Assembly (NCBI GenBank): GCA_017860725.1 | Contig: JAGDMX010000191.1 | Coordinates: forward strand, 1-5,703 | Reading direction: 5' to 3' | Origin: Chloroflexota bacterium | GTDB lineage: Bacteria; Chloroflexota; Anaerolineae; Anaerolineales; UBA4823 | Length of the DNA stretch: 5,703 bases | Shown here: positions 4,333 through 5,703 of the stretch, piece after piece | Layout of the letters: every line of letters begins with the position of its first letter | How positions within the stretch are numbered: position 1 is the first letter of the stretch | Position numbers and translations under genes: made by a program | Notes under the pieces: model-generated | Databases searched by the model: none | What the model was told of the DNA's origin: nothing | The model's input: the letters and a program-made list of their open reading frames with translations, nothing else

Positions 4333-5196
4333 ATGTCTGACGCAGTTGTTGTTATCGATGCCTACAAAAAATTTGGGAAAGTGCATCAATCCCTCTGGAA
4401 AACCGTTGTGCATTCTAATGGTGCCAATGGGAAATCTAATGGCAGTAAGCAGGCCAATAGTGATAAGCCGCCTGTGGTCGCTGTCGATCACGTTTCTTTT
4501 ATTGTAAAACAGGGTGAGATTTTTGGCGTGCTGGGACCGAATGGCTCCGGTAAATCGACTCTCATCCGCTTGCTGGCAACATTGCTCATACCCGATGGTG
4601 GGGCGATCCAGGTATTTGGCTATGACGTAGCCCGCCAGCCCATGCAGGTGCAGCGATTGATCAATCGTGTCTCAGTAGAAGCAAGCTTCTTCAAGAAGCT
4701 ATCTCCAATGGAGAATCTTCTATACGGTGCCAGGCTATACGGCATGAGCGGAGCAGAGACCCGCCGTCAGGTGACTGAAATCTTAACCCGCCTGGGTCTC
4801 GAGCGGCGCTCGATTAACCAGCCGATGGAAGAGATGTCGCGCGGGATGCAGCAGAAAGTCGCCATTGCGCGTGCCTTGCTTTCCAAGCCGCGCCTGCTCT
4901 TGCTGGATGAGCCCACGACCGGGCTCGACCCACGCTCCAAGCGCGAAGTGCAGGCTGTCGTGCGCGAGTTGCGCGATCAGTTTGGCACAACCATTCTGCT
5001 CACCACGCATGACATGGTGGAGGCGGAGAATCTGTGCGACCGGATCGCCATTATCGAGTCTGGAAAGATCGTAGCGCTGGACACACCAGCCGCCCTGAAG
5101 CTGTTGATCTCGCGCAACGGGCACGAGCCATCATTGGAAGATGTATTTTTGGAGCTAACCGGAAAGCAATTGGTCAGCGAAACGGACGTCGCATGA
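4333..5196 (+). CDS. ABC-2 type exporter ATP-binding protein
   Basis: A 287-residue nucleotide-binding subunit of the DrrA/ABC-2 exporter kind; it would power a separate membrane permease from the cytoplasmic face. Seen: Walker A GPNGSGKST (68-76), signature SRGMQQK (169-175, the variant usual in this subfamily), Walker B LLLLDEP (188-194) with catalytic Glu193, D-loop TGLD (196-199) and switch His226 (TTHD). The normal Q-loop position reads VSVEASFFKKLSPMENL, apparently with Glu116 where Gln is usual. Residues about 20-46 form an insertion ending in a polar Asn/Gly/Ser/Lys stretch between the first two strands. An ATG also lies at 4321, but GGAGG (4323-4327) sits inside that extension and 5 nt before the ATG at 4333, so the latter was chosen. 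No peptidase domain is fused, so this is not a peptide-processing transporter of the C39 type. Substrate unknown; the permease seems lost. Confidence 0.92.
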   Translation: MSDAVVVIDAYKKFGKVHQSLWKTVVHSNGANGKSNGSKQANSDKPPVVAVDHVSFIVKQGEIFGVLGPNGSGKSTLIRLLATLLIPDGGAIQVFGYDVARQPMQVQRLINRVSVEASFFKKLSPMENLLYGARLYGMSGAETRRQVTEILTRLGLERRSINQPMEEMSRGMQQKVAIARALLSKPRLLLLDEPTTGLDPRSKREVQAVVRELRDQFGTTILLTTHDMVEAENLCDRIAIIESGKIVALDTPAALKLLISRNGHEPSLEDVFLELTGKQLVSETDVA

Positions 5197-5297
5197 ATCT
5201 TACCGGCAGCGTGGCACTTAAACATCCCACCCTGCTAATTCAATGTGAATTCGGGATAAAAGGATTTTGGGTTTATGGGCGGCTCCGCCGCCCATAA
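5193..5297 (+). pseudogene. Possible permease remnant, cut by the dispersed repeat
   Basis: The ATG at 5193 overlaps the ATPase stop as ATGA, the usual arrangement for a translationally coupled ABC-2 permease. The frame gives MNLTGSVALKHPTLLI, then enters the dispersed repeat at 5241 and stops after 34 codons with residues that are just translated repeat. No transmembrane segments follow, and the next gene is an acetyltransferase. The likely reading is that the permease was lost by insertion plus deletion, leaving about 16 codons; the alternative is that the short frame is chance. Confidence 0.4.
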
Positions 5298-5339
5298 ACC
5301 CAAAACACCTCTTTTTTCCTTATCCCGGACTGACGTAAT
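5241..5339 (-). repeat. Dispersed palindromic repeat, long copy
   Basis: This 99-bp element is the inverted, fuller version of 1766-1827. At its centre is a perfect 19-bp stem (5265-5283 with 5287-5305) around a 3-nt TCC loop. Outer inverted repeats CGGGATAA (5252-5259) and TTATCCCG (5320-5327) make most of the element palindromic. TAATT occurs at both edges (5236-5240 and 5336-5340), a possible 5-bp target duplication. No coding capacity. It fits a MITE/REP-like non-autonomous element inserted between the ATPase and the acetyltransferase. A hairpin this strong could also slow or stabilise the 3' end of the ATPase transcript. Confidence 0.85.
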
Positions 5340-5360
5340 TTACACTCTTGAGAGGATGAC

Positions 5361-5703
5361 ATGGATATTCACAAGCAGCTATTTGTTGGGCCATCCGTTT
5401 GCCTTGGCCCCATCGACCACGAAAAAGATCCACCCATCATGTCGCAGTGGACACATGACCCGGAATACCTGCGCCTGGTAGATATCAAGCCAGCCTACCC
5501 AATTTCCGCCGGTCAGATTAAGAAGAAGCTCGAGGCGCTTGAGAAGGAAATTGAAGAGAGTAAAAATCTTTATTATTTCACCATCCGCAGTAAAGAGGAT
5601 GATCGCCTGCTGGGTTTTGCTACCATCCGCTGGATCGAGTGGACGCACGGCACCGGCTGGATCCGGCTGGGGATCGGGAATTCCCAGGATTGGCACAAGG
5701 GAT
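5361..5703 (+). CDS. GNAT-family N-acetyltransferase, N-terminal part (3' truncated)
   Basis: The frame is open from the ATG to the window end, 114 codons. The order fits a RimJ/RimL-like GNAT domain: a charged start (MDIHKQLFVGPSVCLGPID), a lysine/glutamate-rich helix (QIKKKLEALEKEIEES), the strand NLYYFTIRSKEDDRLLGFATI, then WIRLGIGNSQDWHKG at the edge. The last segment corresponds to strand beta-4 and the start of the acetyl-CoA pyrophosphate loop. The reaction would be acetyl transfer from acetyl-CoA to an amine; the acceptor is unknown. AGAGGA (5351-5356) lies only 4 nt before the ATG, a tight but usable spacing. The gene follows the dispersed repeat, and its promoter is not clear; it may be read from upstream. 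Confidence 0.82.
   Translation, partial: MDIHKQLFVGPSVCLGPIDHEKDPPIMSQWTHDPEYLRLVDIKPAYPISAGQIKKKLEALEKEIEESKNLYYFTIRSKEDDRLLGFATIRWIEWTHGTGWIRLGIGNSQDWHKG

Noticed and set aside
4333..5196. Peptide-processing (C39) transporter for the small proteins
   Set aside because: The protein is only a nucleotide-binding domain with no peptidase or membrane domain, and it lies on the opposite strand in a separate unit.
1..5703. tRNA, rRNA or full insertion sequence
   Set aside because: No cloverleaf, rRNA core sequence or transposase frame was seen on either strand.

Overview
The window looks like a Chloroflexota (Anaerolineae-type) chromosome segment of moderate GC. The main clue is two lipoproteins whose lipobox is followed by long Pro/Thr/Ser linkers of the TPTATPVPP kind, which are common in that group; the assignment is inference, since no marker gene is present.

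Layout. (1) 1-1765, plus strand: the C-terminal part of an M1-family zinc aminopeptidase, then, 13 bp later, a lipoprotein phosphoesterase carrying all five metal-binding motifs of the purple acid phosphatase type. (2) 1766-1827: a 62-bp copy of a dispersed repeat sits exactly between two convergent genes. (3) 1842-2723, minus strand: a surface lipoprotein with a Pro/Thr linker and a probable beta-sandwich (concanavalin A/LamG-like) domain. (4) 2775-3948, minus strand: a complete operon of four very small genes (59, 104, 61 and 65 codons) with its own promoter (TTGAAA-N17-TAATAT), a well-spaced Shine-Dalgarno site before every gene, and a rho-independent terminator. All four products share a short motif of the form [VI][RQ]T[ND][VL]x[AGV]G, at the very N-terminus in three of them, followed by entirely different C-terminal modules: a Trp/Tyr/Cys-rich tail, a Pro/Gly-rich tail with a duplicated 17-residue Cys/Tyr unit, an amphipathic helix, and a LysM domain. 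This is the most unusual part of the window.

(5) 4039-4270, plus strand: a promoter divergent from the operon drives a 31-codon ORF that ends in front of a strong intrinsic terminator. This is either a stand-alone mini gene or an attenuated leader for the ABC ATPase that follows. (6) 4333-5196: an ABC-2 type exporter ATPase. Its stop overlaps an ATG (ATGA), as if a coupled permease followed, but that reading frame runs into a second, longer (99-bp), inverted copy of the same dispersed repeat and stops after 34 codons; no permease is present in the remaining window. (7) 5361-5703: the start of a GNAT-type acetyltransferase, cut by the window edge.

The peptidase, phosphoesterase and lectin-like lipoprotein fit a cell-surface scavenging role. 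The small-protein operon shares a divergent regulatory region with the mini ORF/ABC unit. The shared leader-like motif, a LysM cargo without a signal peptide, and a neighbouring exporter ATPase make an export or processing system conceivable, but no modifying enzyme, leader peptidase or intact permease is visible here.
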